Positions 9,954 to 17,996 are shown, numbered from the stretch's first letter. The stretch is DNA of 58,893 nucleotides from Nocardia miyunensis NBRC 108239 (GCF_001613065.1 NZ_BDBQ01000099.1:1-58893); one strand, 5' to 3'. Notes: generated by a model not told the origin, from the sequence alone. A program made the numbers and translations.

Positions 9954-9992
9954 TGTTGGTTGTACGAACTAATTTAGTTCGTACAACCAACA
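9954..9992. promoter_or_regulatory. 39-nt perfect palindrome, probable MarR operator
   Basis: Arms 9954-9972 (TGTTGGTTGTACGAACTAA) and 9974-9992 are exact reverse complements around a single central T. Each arm contains TTGTACGAAC, itself nearly symmetrical around GTAC, so the site may hold two dimers. It lies midway between the FAD oxidoreductase start (9927, minus) and the MarR start (10040, plus) and spans AT-rich sequence that could hold both -10 elements. Divergent gene pairs with a MarR protein usually use one shared operator, so autoregulation and joint control are inferred. Confidence 0.85.
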
Positions 9993-10039
9993 ACATGCAA
10001 GCGGCAGTAAAATAGCGGTGACCGGTATCAGGAGGTTTC

Positions 10040-10471
10040 GTGACCACAACCGTCGGACAACTGCCCCTCGCCGAGGCACTGGTACGCCTGTCTCATCGGG
10101 TGCAGCAGGTGTTCGCCGAGGTCAGCCGCAGACACGACCTCACCCCCCAGCAGGCTCAACTGCTGTGCCGACTCGCGGCCGGGCCTGTAGGAATGTCCGA
10201 TCTGACGCGGTGGCTGGCACTGGAGAAATCGAGCCTGACCGGCCTGGTCGATCGCGCGCAGCGACGAGGTCTCGTCGTGCGCATCCCACACGAGACGGAC
10301 CGCCGCGCATTCCAGATCGCCCTGACCGACGCCGGCGCCATCCGCGCCGAAGCCACCCACCGAGCCGTCATCGCGCAGCTGGACGAACTCCTGGTAACCG
10401 TCGACCCCGCGCACCGCGAACAGCTCTCTGCCCTGATCACCGGCTCGATCCTCGGCACTCCCCACCGATAA
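10040..10471 (+). CDS. MarR-family transcriptional regulator
   Basis: 143-residue winged-helix protein. It has the MarR layout: helix LAEALVRLSHRVQQVFAEVS, LTPQQAQLLCRLA, recognition helix in MSDLTRWLALEKSSLTGLVDR, and wing LVVRIPHETDRRAFQIALT with the DxRR signature (ETDRRAF). The start is a GTG at 10040 with GGAGG ending four bases earlier. Proteins of this family usually repress by binding palindromes and are released by small phenolic or oxidising ligands. The perfect palindrome just upstream and the divergent FAD oxidoreductase suggest that it controls both genes. Confidence 0.92.
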   Translation: MTTTVGQLPLAEALVRLSHRVQQVFAEVSRRHDLTPQQAQLLCRLAAGPVGMSDLTRWLALEKSSLTGLVDRAQRRGLVVRIPHETDRRAFQIALTDAGAIRAEATHRAVIAQLDELLVTVDPAHREQLSALITGSILGTPHR

Positions 10472-10621
10472 CGGCCGCACCGACGCCAACGTCACGACAC
10501 CACACCTTCGCCGACATGCCCGCAAGTTGCTCTCCGGAAACCAGAACAAACCTGGACGGTCGCTATACTCCCCTCACTGGACAGCACGCCTTCGAAGCGG
10601 CATGGTGTTTGGTGCCGCACT

Positions 10622-10695
10622 GCCTCCGTAGCTCAGTTGGATAGAGCAAGGGCCTTCTAATCCCTAGGTCGCAGGTTCGATTCCTGCCGGGGGCG
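10622..10695 (+). tRNA. tRNA-Arg (anticodon UCU)
   Basis: 74-nt cloverleaf. Acceptor arm GCCTCCG pairs with CGGGGGC (one T-G pair). The D arm is GCTC..GAGC, the anticodon loop is CTTCTAA with TCT at 34-36, and the T arm is GCAGG-TTCGATT-CCTGC. The innermost anticodon-stem pair is a C-T mismatch. CCA is not encoded. The gene is followed by degenerate sequence that includes a transporter remnant. UCU reads AGA/AGG, rare arginine codons in such a GC-rich genome. Confidence 0.93.
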
Positions 10696-10855
10696 CAACA
10701 TAGGAATGCGATCCGCTGAACAGCGGGTCCAGCGTCTGTCCCCTAACAGTATCCGCGCCGATCGCGCGGTAAACATCGAACCAACCCGCACCCGGCTCGT
10801 GCGCATGTGTGGGGATCCACGCGCACGAGCGCGTACTCGACCGGCGACCACGCAG

Positions 10856-11093
10856 ATGCTCCGCGCGGCGTCCACCGGCCGCGCCGGGGCGGCATCGGCC
10901 CTGCTGACGATGACGCGTCAGGTCGGCAGCGTGGTCGGCGTGGCCGTTCTCGGCACGCTTCGGCGCGGCAGCCGTCCCGCCGGCGACCGGCTTCGCCCAC
11001 GCACTGACCATCGCCGCGATGGGCTGTCTGACAGCCGCGTACCTGGTTCGCGACAGCCGAACCGAGACCGTCCGGGAAAGGCTCACTGCATGA
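10856..11093 (+). pseudogene. C-terminal remnant of an MFS drug exporter, frameshifted
   Basis: In one frame the sequence reads LRAASTGRAGAASALLTMTR then QVGSVVGVAVLGTL, typical of the last third of DHA2/EmrB-type transporters. It then continues only in another frame as AAVPPATGFAHALTIAAMGC, LTAAYLVRDSRTETVRERLT and a stop at 11093. A frameshift near 10970 therefore separates two homologous pieces, and the N-terminal three quarters of the gene are missing. It lies directly downstream of tRNA-Arg and its last bases overlap the end of an intact, convergent MFS gene. The family call is from motif recognition. Confidence 0.75.
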
Positions 11094-12717
11094 CGTTCCC
11101 GACCTCGGTCGCGGAATTTTCGTTCGCGCCGCCGGTGGCGGGTGTGCGGCCGTGGCGCATGAACAGGGCGACCACCAGGGCGAACAGGCACATGCCCGCG
11201 GCCACCAGGAATCCGATGTCGTAGGCGCGGTCGGCGAAGACCTGCGGGACGGGCCGGGCGCCGGTGTCGTGTCCGGCGACGAGCAGATGCGCGCGAACCG
11301 GATTCGCGATGAGCAGGGCGGTCAGCACGGCCGGTCCGATGGCTCCGCCGAGACTCTGCATGACGCCGAACATGCCGATGCTGATGCCCTGCTGCTCCTG
11401 CGGAACCGCCTCGACCATCAGAATCGGCGTCGAGGCGTAGTAGAGGCCGAAGCCGATCCCGTAGACGGCGCTCACCAGCGCGAAGATCGGCCAGGTGTGC
11501 CCGAGACCCGCGAACGCGACGGCGCAACCGGCGAATATCACCAGCCCCAGGATGAGCGGCAGCCGCGCGCCGTAGCGGCGGGCCATCATTCCGGCCAGCG
11601 CACCCATGATCATGGCGACGACCGCCTGCACCAGCGCGATGTGAATGCCGTACTGCAACAGGGTGAATCCGTTGCCGTACGCGTAGTGCGGGACCAGTCG
11701 CACATCGATGGCCGATGCCGGCGCCGCGTCGTGGATCGCCGGAAGTGCTTGTCGCAGTAGGAGATCTCGCATCTGTCCGACACTGGGGGTCTCGGTCATG
11801 TAGGCGATCGCATATCCCTGGACAGCGCCCATACAGCTACCGCAGACGACGATCAGCAGAACCATGCTCACCTTCGGATGGAACAGCAGCCGCATATCCA
11901 TGATCGGCACCCGCGCCCGCAGTTCGATCAGCACGAACGCGACCAGGAGCAGCACTCCGCCGATCAACCAGGCCAGCGCGCGGGGCCTGCCCCATCCCCA
12001 GTCCTGGCCCTTGTCGAGGTACAGCAGGACCAGCGCCGCGCCCGCGGACAGCAGTACCGCGCCGAGATAATCGATGCGCTGCGGCACTCGCAACGTCGAA
12101 TCGGGCACGATGAGCGCGACCAGTGGCTCCATCACCACGACATACGCGAGCAAGAACCAGAAGATCGCCCGCCAGTCGAAGTTGTCGACCAGCCACCCGC
12201 CGACCAGCGGCGCGGTCACCGAGGAGAACCCCAGCCCCGTCGACATGATGCCGATGCCGAGTGGCACGTACCGGCGCGGTACGAGATCACGGATGAGGCC
12301 GAAGCCGATCAGCTGGGTCGCCACGGCCAGCGCCTGTAGTCCGCGGCCGACCAGGAACAACCACCAACTGTGCGTCAGCGCGTCGAGCAGGCAGCCCGAG
12401 GCGAAGAAGACGCCGCACAGCAGGAAGAAGGACTTCTTCCCCCAGACGTCGCTCATCTTGCCCAGCAGCGGCGAGGCGAAGATGCCGGTGAGGCCGAAAA
12501 CGATGATCGCCCAACTGATGTTGGCGCCCTGCTCGGGAAAATCGCGCCCGATTTTCGGCAGCGCGGCCGCGACGATGGTGTACTGCAATGCCGCGATCTC
12601 GGTGAACAGCGCGATGACCACTATCACGGCGAAGATCCGCCATCGGGAAGCGCCGTCGAGACGTCCGGTCGGGTCGTCCTGCGACCCGGTGGTGCGTGCA
12701 GTGGCAGAAGTGGACAT
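11083..12717 (-). CDS. MFS transporter, DHA2 (EmrB/QacA) type
   Basis: 544-residue membrane protein with about 14 predicted helices. It has the motif A-like loop GKMSDVWGKKSFFLLCG after helix 2, and motif C-like GIMSTGLGFSSVTAPLVGGW in helix 5. The first helices (IFAVIVVIALFTEIAALQYT) follow a 25-residue cytoplasmic tail. Proton-driven export or import of a small organic compound is expected. It follows the OYE/FAD oxidoreductase gene by 36 bases on the same strand and is third in an operon with that enzyme and the maleate-isomerase-like protein. It may therefore move the substrate or product of that pathway rather than act as a generic drug pump. Confidence 0.9.
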   Translation of the reverse strand: MSTSATARTTGSQDDPTGRLDGASRWRIFAVIVVIALFTEIAALQYTIVAAALPKIGRDFPEQGANISWAIIVFGLTGIFASPLLGKMSDVWGKKSFFLLCGVFFASGCLLDALTHSWWLFLVGRGLQALAVATQLIGFGLIRDLVPRRYVPLGIGIMSTGLGFSSVTAPLVGGWLVDNFDWRAIFWFLLAYVVVMEPLVALIVPDSTLRVPQRIDYLGAVLLSAGAALVLLYLDKGQDWGWGRPRALAWLIGGVLLLVAFVLIELRARVPIMDMRLLFHPKVSMVLLIVVCGSCMGAVQGYAIAYMTETPSVGQMRDLLLRQALPAIHDAAPASAIDVRLVPHYAYGNGFTLLQYGIHIALVQAVVAMIMGALAGMMARRYGARLPLILGLVIFAGCAVAFAGLGHTWPIFALVSAVYGIGFGLYYASTPILMVEAVPQEQQGISIGMFGVMQSLGGAIGPAVLTALLIANPVRAHLLVAGHDTGARPVPQVFADRAYDIGFLVAAGMCLFALVVALFMRHGRTPATGGANENSATEVGNVMQ

Positions 12718-12753
12718 GGAATCCGCCTTGGAGAGTGTGACTTTCGAACAGGC

Positions 12754-14754
12754 TCAGAGTTCTCTGGCCGTGGTTTCCGCTTCCCAGATCGCGTTGAAGA
12801 TGCGGCGTGGGGCTCGGGCGTCGCCGATCAGGTGGACGTCGATGTCGGCGCCCGCCAGCTCACGCGCCAGGGCATCGTCGGCGGAATTCCCCAAAATCAT
12901 TACCGCCGCATCGATTTCGAGCAGCTGGGAGGTTTCGCCGGTGTAGACGTCGGTGAGGGTGACGGTGTCCTCGTGGATCGCGGTGAGTTCGACGCCGGGA
13001 GTGAAGGTGACGCCCGCGCGGCGAAGTTGCCCGAAGGCGAACGGAAGGTCGTGACCGTCGGCGAACGCGTGGCCCAGGTGCGGGTATTGGGAGACGATGT
13101 GGACGGCGTGGCGACGCTGGACCAGGTACTCGGCGACGACGAACACCTGCCGGTCTCCGGTGTCGTCCACGAGCAGGAAGCGGTGCGGCAGGTCCGCGCG
13201 GCCGGTCAGGATCTGCGCCGGGGTGTAGACGTTCCATTGGTCGGCACCGGGTAGGGCGGGCGCGCCGGCCGCCCAGCGCGCGGGGTGGCGGGCGGTCCAG
13301 CCGTGCCGGATCGGGGTCGATCCGGTGGCCACCACGACCGCCTCGTATCGATCGACGAGGTCGTCGGCCGTGGCCCGGTGCCGACGCCGGATCTCGGCCT
13401 TCGTCCGTTCCAGCTGGACGCACAGCCAATCGGTGACGCCGGACCACTCGCGATAGGAGTCGGCCCGTGCCATGAGCGCGACCTGCCCGCCCAACGTGTC
13501 GCTCTGTTCGAAGAGGGTGACCCGGTGACCGAGTTCGGCGGCGCTCAGCGCGGCGCGCAACCCGGCGGGTCCGCCGCCGACCACCGCGACGCGCCGGGAC
13601 TGCCGCGGCCGGGTGTCGTCGCGACGGAATTCCCGTTCCCGGCCTACCGCCGGGTTGTGTATGCACGACACGGGGCCGCGGGCGAAGGAGGCGACACACC
13701 AGTTCGAGCCGATGCAGGGGCGAATATCGTCCGGTCGGCCGCGCCGAGCCTTGGTGGGCCACGACGGATCCGCGATGAGCGCACGCGCCATGCCGACGAA
13801 CTGCGCCTTACCCGAGACGAGGATGTCCTCCGCCATTTCCGGCGTGGTGATCCGCCCGACCGCTACGACGGGCAGCGAGACCGCGCGGGTGATATTCGCA
13901 GTGTCGGCCAGCTCGTAACCGGCCTTGCGCGCGGCCGACGTCCCGTAGATCTGCATGCGATCGAGATAGGTGCCCTGGGTGGTGGAGATGTAGTCCAGCG
14001 CGCCCCAGCTCTCGACCTCGGTCGCGATGCGCACCCAGTCCTCGTTGCCGAGACCGTTCTCCATCTCACCGTCGCTGCTGTTGAGCCGAATCCCGAGAAC
14101 CCGGTCGGGCGGCACGACCCGGCGTACCTCCGCGACGATGCGCCGGACGACGCGCATCCGGTTCTCGAACGACCCGCCGTATTCGTCGCCGCGGTGGTTG
14201 GTCGCGGGCGAGAGGAACTGACCGAGCAGATAACCGTGTCCGAGGCCGTGCACCTCGATACCGTCGACGCCGCCCTCGATCGCGTGCCGCGCCGAGAGCA
14301 CGTAATGCTCGACCAGCACGTCGATTTCGGTGCGAGTCATCTCGTGCGGTATCTCCCGATACACCGTGTCGGGCACCGGGCTCGGCGCCCAGGTGGGCAG
14401 GCGGGAGATGATGCCGTCGGTCTGGCGGCCGCGGTGCCACAGCTGCGCCATGATCAGCGCGCCGTGCGGGTGCACGGCGGCGGCGACCTTGCGGTAACTG
14501 TCCACCACGGCAGGGGAATACGCGTGGATCACTCCGCGCCGCGGCTGGCTCGACGGATGCACCGCCATGGCTTCCATCGTGATGACCGCGACGCCGCCGC
14601 GGGCTCGTTCGGCGTAGTACTCGGCGCTGGCGTCGGCGAAGGTCCCGTCGGTGGAGAACTCCGTGGCGTGCGCGGTCATCCAGATGCGATTGCGCGCGGA
14701 ACGCGGGCCCAGCGCGATCGGAGAGAACAGGGTGGGGTAATCGCCCTCGGACAT
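12754..14754 (-). CDS. OYE/FAD bifunctional NADH:flavin oxidoreductase (2,4-dienoyl-CoA reductase / TMADH-like)
   Basis: 666 residues. An N-terminal FMN TIM barrel of the old yellow enzyme family (about 1-340) has HGLGHGYLLGQFLSPATNHR and VVAVGRITTPEMAEDIL. A Cys-rich linker (347-364) and a C-terminal FAD/NAD(P) domain starting VAVVGGGPAGLRAALSAAEL (about 389) follow. In this family the linker binds a 4Fe-4S cluster with four cysteines. Here it reads CIGSNWC...SC, with Ser350 (TCG) where the second cysteine is expected, so the cluster may be altered. It probably reduces or oxidises an unsaturated or amine substrate. GGAGG lies five bases before the ATG, and it is the middle gene of a three-gene operon. 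Confidence 0.9.
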   Translation of the reverse strand: MSEGDYPTLFSPIALGPRSARNRIWMTAHATEFSTDGTFADASAEYYAERARGGVAVITMEAMAVHPSSQPRRGVIHAYSPAVVDSYRKVAAAVHPHGALIMAQLWHRGRQTDGIISRLPTWAPSPVPDTVYREIPHEMTRTEIDVLVEHYVLSARHAIEGGVDGIEVHGLGHGYLLGQFLSPATNHRGDEYGGSFENRMRVVRRIVAEVRRVVPPDRVLGIRLNSSDGEMENGLGNEDWVRIATEVESWGALDYISTTQGTYLDRMQIYGTSAARKAGYELADTANITRAVSLPVVAVGRITTPEMAEDILVSGKAQFVGMARALIADPSWPTKARRGRPDDIRPCIGSNWCVASFARGPVSCIHNPAVGREREFRRDDTRPRQSRRVAVVGGGPAGLRAALSAAELGHRVTLFEQSDTLGGQVALMARADSYREWSGVTDWLCVQLERTKAEIRRRHRATADDLVDRYEAVVVATGSTPIRHGWTARHPARWAAGAPALPGADQWNVYTPAQILTGRADLPHRFLLVDDTGDRQVFVVAEYLVQRRHAVHIVSQYPHLGHAFADGHDLPFAFGQLRRAGVTFTPGVELTAIHEDTVTLTDVYTGETSQLLEIDAAVMILGNSADDALARELAGADIDVHLIGDARAPRRIFNAIWEAETTAREL

Positions 14755-14772
14755 GTGTGCCTCCGCCGGAGA

Positions 14773-15528
14773 TCAGTGGTCGGCCAGAAGCGAGCCGAAG
14801 CCCTCCTTCTGGTCTTCGATTCCGTTGGTGCGCAACGCATGCCAATACGTGGCGGTGTTCACCGCGATCACCGGCAGGCCGAGCCACCGCTCGGCTTCGG
14901 CGGCCACCCGGCCCACGGCCATGTTCGCGCCGAACTGGACGATCGCCCGCGGCCGCTGCGCCGCGATCGCCTTCAGCTCACGCCGCAACGTCTCCGGTGA
15001 CGTGTGTGCGATCCGCACGGCCGTGGGGCATCGCAGGTGGACCGCCGTCTGCAGCTGATACCCGGAACTTTCCACGAACGTCCGCAGATGCGGCTCGGAC
15101 CCCGGCTGATACGGCGTGAGCACCCCGATGGGTCCCTCATCGACGCCGACGGCGCGCAGTGCGGCCGGGACCGCATCGCCCGCGTGCACCAGCTCCAGGT
15201 TCGCGCCGAACTTGGCGCGCAGCCGATCCCGAATGGCCACACCGGCTTTCGGGTCGCCCCACACCGCTTCGATCGATACCCCGAGCACCACACAGGCGGG
15301 CTCGCAGGTCAGCACGCGTCCCACCGCATCGTCGACACCGTTGTCAATATCACGCACCAGATCGCCGAAATCGTCGTCGTCATCGACGACGCGGTCCGGG
15401 ATGTGAATGCGCGCAATGTGATTGGTCACCCCGCGCGGACGCATATCGTCGTATTCGGGTTGCACGACGGTGTTCACCGAGGGGGTCACCACCCCGATCT
15501 TCAACCGCCACCCCAATGCGTCGGTCAT
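14773..15528 (-). CDS. Asp/Glu racemase superfamily protein, maleate cis-trans isomerase-like
   Basis: 251 residues with the family N-terminus IGVVTPSVNTVVQPEYDDMR, mid-region IGVLTPYQPGSEPHLRTF and C-terminal GLPVIAVNTATYWHALR. This matches maleate isomerase / arylmalonate decarboxylase relatives. As I recall, those enzymes use one or two cysteines. At the corresponding positions this protein has LGVSIEAVWG (near 84) and IVQFGANM (near 199), with no cysteine, so classical isomerase chemistry is doubtful. It is first in the minus-strand operon with the OYE/FAD enzyme and the MFS transporter, and divergent from a GntR regulator 158 bases away. A role in ring-cleavage product metabolism is inferred only. 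Confidence 0.8.
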   Translation of the reverse strand: MTDALGWRLKIGVVTPSVNTVVQPEYDDMRPRGVTNHIARIHIPDRVVDDDDDFGDLVRDIDNGVDDAVGRVLTCEPACVVLGVSIEAVWGDPKAGVAIRDRLRAKFGANLELVHAGDAVPAALRAVGVDEGPIGVLTPYQPGSEPHLRTFVESSGYQLQTAVHLRCPTAVRIAHTSPETLRRELKAIAAQRPRAIVQFGANMAVGRVAAEAERWLGLPVIAVNTATYWHALRTNGIEDQKEGFGSLLADH

Positions 15529-15585
15529 CTCCGACTCCCTCCAGCTGACCCCGGAGCTATGACCAACGCCACAACTCCGTCCAAA

Positions 15586-15597
15586 CTTGTATACATC
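15586..15597. promoter_or_regulatory. GntR/FadR-type operator candidate, distal copy
   Basis: CTTGTATACATC contains the perfect 8-mer palindrome TGTATACA. FCD-domain GntR regulators commonly bind TTGTATACAA-like sites. It lies about 58 bases upstream of the isomerase-like gene (minus) and 90 bases upstream of gntR. Confidence 0.55.
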
Positions 15598-15648
15598 TAT
15601 CGGCGATCACCATTCAATACCTTGAAGACAGAATGACGATCCCGTAGA

Positions 15649-15658
15649 TTGCATACAA
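15649..15658. promoter_or_regulatory. GntR/FadR-type operator candidate, proximal copy
   Basis: TTGCATACAA differs by one base from TTGTATACAA and is the second such site between the divergent genes. It sits 28 bases before the GTG start of gntR, where binding would block transcription, so autorepression is plausible. Confidence 0.5.
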
Positions 15659-15686
15659 AGTGCATCGATCACGACAGGAGGCATGG

Positions 15687-16337
15687 GTGGCGCCACGCCC
15701 GGTGACATCGGCCGAACGAGTCGGCGACGTCCTGCGCGACCTCATCGCCGACAACACGCTCGAGCCGGGCGCCCGGCTGGCCGAGGTGGAACTCGCGGAG
15801 CAGTTGGGTGTGAGCCGGACTCCGATCCGGGAGGCGCTGCGTCAGCTGGCCGCGGAGGGGTGGGTGGAACTGCTGCCCAACCGGGGCGCGCGTGTGGCCA
15901 GCTGGTCGGCGGCGGAGTTGGAGAGCGTCTTCGAGGTGCGTTCCACGCTGGAACCGCGATTGACCGCGATGGCCGTGGACAAGGCCCGCGAGACCGACAT
16001 CGCCGAACTGGACGAGCTGGCGCATTCCATGGTCGCCGTCGGCTCCCCCGGGCCGAACCAGGACATCGACACCCTGATCCCGATGAATGCGGCGTTCCAC
16101 CGCAGACTGGTGAAGCTGGCCGACGCTCCCGCATTCGCTGCCGCTCTGGCCAGCGCGGTCCGAACTCCCTTGGTAGCGAGGAATTTCCACGCCTACGACG
16201 ACGCGTCGATGCGACGCAGCCTGGCCCATCACGTCGAGATCGTCGCGGCCATGCGCGCGGGCGATTCGCAGTGGGCGGCCGCGGTCATGACCGCCCACCT
16301 GCACAATGCCCGCGCGGCCGTGCTGCGCCCGGCCTGA
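15687..16337 (+). CDS. GntR-family regulator, FadR subfamily (FCD domain)
   Basis: 216 residues. The N-terminal winged helix includes TLEPGARLAEVELAEQLGVS then RTPIREALRQLAAEGWVELL, the standard GntR recognition segment. The C-terminal all-helical FCD ligand domain shows FEVRSTLEPRLTAMA and the metal/ligand histidines in NAAFHRRLVKLA and LAHHVEIVAAMRAGD. The GTG at 15687 was chosen because AGGAGG ends five bases before it; an upstream in-frame GTG has no such site. It is first in a plus-strand operon with a TIM-barrel isomerase and an SDR, and divergent from the OYE operon. Two TTG(T/C)ATACA sites in the promoter are likely targets. The ligand is probably a pathway carboxylate. Confidence 0.92.
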   Translation: MAPRPVTSAERVGDVLRDLIADNTLEPGARLAEVELAEQLGVSRTPIREALRQLAAEGWVELLPNRGARVASWSAAELESVFEVRSTLEPRLTAMAVDKARETDIAELDELAHSMVAVGSPGPNQDIDTLIPMNAAFHRRLVKLADAPAFAAALASAVRTPLVARNFHAYDDASMRRSLAHHVEIVAAMRAGDSQWAAAVMTAHLHNARAAVLRPA

Positions 16338-16363
16338 GCGCAACCGATGTGAATGGAAAAGAT

Positions 16364-17188
16364 ATGCACGACAACGACTTCGAATGGACGCTGTGGGCCG
16401 GAACGGTCGGTTACGAGAGTCCGGTTCGGGCACGGGTGGACGCCGCGGTCGGCGGCGGCTTCGACCGGCTGTCTCTGACCCCGATCGATGTGACCTCCTC
16501 GGATCGCTCGCCCGGGGAACTGGGACGCGCGATTCGCGATGCCGGGGTGGATATCGAGCTGGAAGGGCTCATGACCTGGTATCCCGGTGATCGGCCCGCG
16601 GAGATTCCACTCACCGCGTTCAGCGCCGACGACGTCCTGCGCATGGCGGAGGAGCTCGGGGCGGTGTCGTTGACGGTGCTGGCCGGACCGGCCTGCGACC
16701 TGCCGGTCGACGAGGTCGCCGGATATTTCGCGGCGCTGTGTGATCGCGCCGCCGATATCGGCGCGCGAGTGCAGCTGGAGTTCATGCCGGTGATGGCGAT
16801 CGCCGATCTGCCGAGCGCACACAGAATCGTGGACACCGCGGCGCGCGCCAACGGCGGGCTGATGTTCGACACCTGGCACTTCTTCCGCGGCAACCCCGAT
16901 TTCGCCGCGCTGGAATCGCTTCCGGGGGAACGGATCTTCGCCGTGCAGATCTCGGACGGGGGTGAACAGGTGCAGGGCAGTCTCGTGGAGGACACCTTCC
17001 TCCGGCGATTGCCCGGCGACGGCTGCTTCGACCTCGTTCGCGTCATCCGAACGCTCGACCGGATCGGGGCGTTGCGGCGCGTCGGACCGGAGGTCATCTC
17101 ACCCGCCACCGCGGCGATGTCCGCACCGGAGGCCGCCCGGGTGGGCCGGGAGCACACCCGGGCCCTGCTCGATCGAGCACGGTCGTGA
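16364..17188 (+). CDS. Sugar phosphate isomerase/epimerase-like TIM-barrel protein
   Basis: 274 residues of the xylose isomerase-like TIM-barrel superfamily (AP endonuclease 2 fold). Visible strands and ligand-type acids include VQLEFMPVMAIADLPSAHRI, GLMFDTWHFFRGNPDF (Asp-x-x-His) and FAVQISDGGEQ. The reading frame extends far upstream without stops, but the upstream part overlaps gntR in another frame. The ATG at 16364, 26 bases after the gntR stop, gives the proper N-terminus (FEWTLWAGTVGYESPVRARV). The substrate is unknown. Enzymes of this fold isomerise or epimerise hydroxy-keto compounds or act as dehydratases. It is cotranscribed with gntR and the SDR, consistent with a catabolic step. 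Confidence 0.82.
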   Translation: MHDNDFEWTLWAGTVGYESPVRARVDAAVGGGFDRLSLTPIDVTSSDRSPGELGRAIRDAGVDIELEGLMTWYPGDRPAEIPLTAFSADDVLRMAEELGAVSLTVLAGPACDLPVDEVAGYFAALCDRAADIGARVQLEFMPVMAIADLPSAHRIVDTAARANGGLMFDTWHFFRGNPDFAALESLPGERIFAVQISDGGEQVQGSLVEDTFLRRLPGDGCFDLVRVIRTLDRIGALRRVGPEVISPATAAMSAPEAARVGREHTRALLDRARS

Positions 17189-17243
17189 CGGCGGTCCGGT
17201 TCAGAAAACCCTGTGCACCAAGCAATTTCGTCGGGAGGTAGTC

Positions 17244-17987
17244 GTGGCACGACGTGCGGTGATCAGCGGCGGCGGCACCGGAATCGGCAAGGCGGTAGCC
17301 AGACGCCTTGCGGCACAAGGCGATCGGGTGACGATCGTCGGCCGGCGCAGGGCCGTCCTGGACGCCGCCGCCGAGGAGATCAACGCGGACATCGGCGCCG
17401 AACGCGTCACCCGTGCGGCGGCCGATCTCACCGATCCCGACCAGGTCCGCGTGCTCGGCGATCGGATCGCCACGGCGGGTCCGGTCGATGTGCTGATCAA
17501 CAACGCGGGCACGTTCCGCAAGCGGGAGCCGCGGGATCTGGCCGATATCGCCGCGATGTACATCGACACCTACCGCACGAACCTGCTCACCGCCGTCCTG
17601 CTGACCGAAACGCTCCTGCCGCACATGCCTCGCCCCGGGGGCCGGATCGTCTCGGTCAGCTCGATCGCGGCCCTGCGGGGTTCGGGCCCCTACGGCGCGT
17701 CCAAGGCCGCGATGCACGGCTGGTCACTGGGACTCGCCAAACACCTTGCGCCGGAAGGCATCACGGTCAACGTCGTGGCCCCCGGATTCGTACCGGCCAC
17801 CGAGGTGTGGGCGGACATGCTGACCGAGGAGGTCGAATCCGAGCGAGTCGCCCGGATTCCCCTCGGCCGCGGCGGAACACCGGACGAGGTCGCCGCGGGC
17901 ATCGCCCACTTCGCCGCACCCGACGCGGGCTGGACGACGGGCCAGATCCTGCAGATCAACGGCGGCGACCTGTTCGGCCGAGGGTGA
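17244..17987 (+). CDS. Short-chain dehydrogenase/reductase (SDR)
   Basis: 247-residue classical SDR. It has a cofactor glycine motif VISGGGTGIGKAVARRL and NNAG in VLINNAGTFRK. The active-site Ser is in IVSVSSIAALRGSGPYGASK and the catalytic pair is Tyr-x-x-x-Lys in PYGASKAAMHG. The C-terminus is GQILQINGGDLFGRG. An Arg-rich segment after the second strand (IVGRRRAVLDAA) suggests NADP preference. The GTG at 17244 is preceded by GGGAGG at a five-base spacing. It ends nine bases before the convergent secreted-protein gene. As third gene of the GntR operon it likely oxidises or reduces a hydroxyl/keto intermediate made by the neighbours. Confidence 0.93.
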   Translation: MARRAVISGGGTGIGKAVARRLAAQGDRVTIVGRRRAVLDAAAEEINADIGAERVTRAAADLTDPDQVRVLGDRIATAGPVDVLINNAGTFRKREPRDLADIAAMYIDTYRTNLLTAVLLTETLLPHMPRPGGRIVSVSSIAALRGSGPYGASKAAMHGWSLGLAKHLAPEGITVNVVAPGFVPATEVWADMLTEEVESERVARIPLGRGGTPDEVAAGIAHFAAPDAGWTTGQILQINGGDLFGRG

Positions 17988-17996
17988 GGCGAGCGC

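Noticed and set aside
13285..15000. Long plus-strand frame opposite the OYE/FAD gene
   Set aside because: Shadow of a strongly coding minus strand. It crosses the intergenic boundary of two real genes and has no recognisable motif.
15683..16363. Upstream extension of the TIM-barrel isomerase frame through the gntR gene
   Set aside because: The extension is out of frame with the clear GntR coding sequence, and the isomerase fold starts only after the ATG at 16364.
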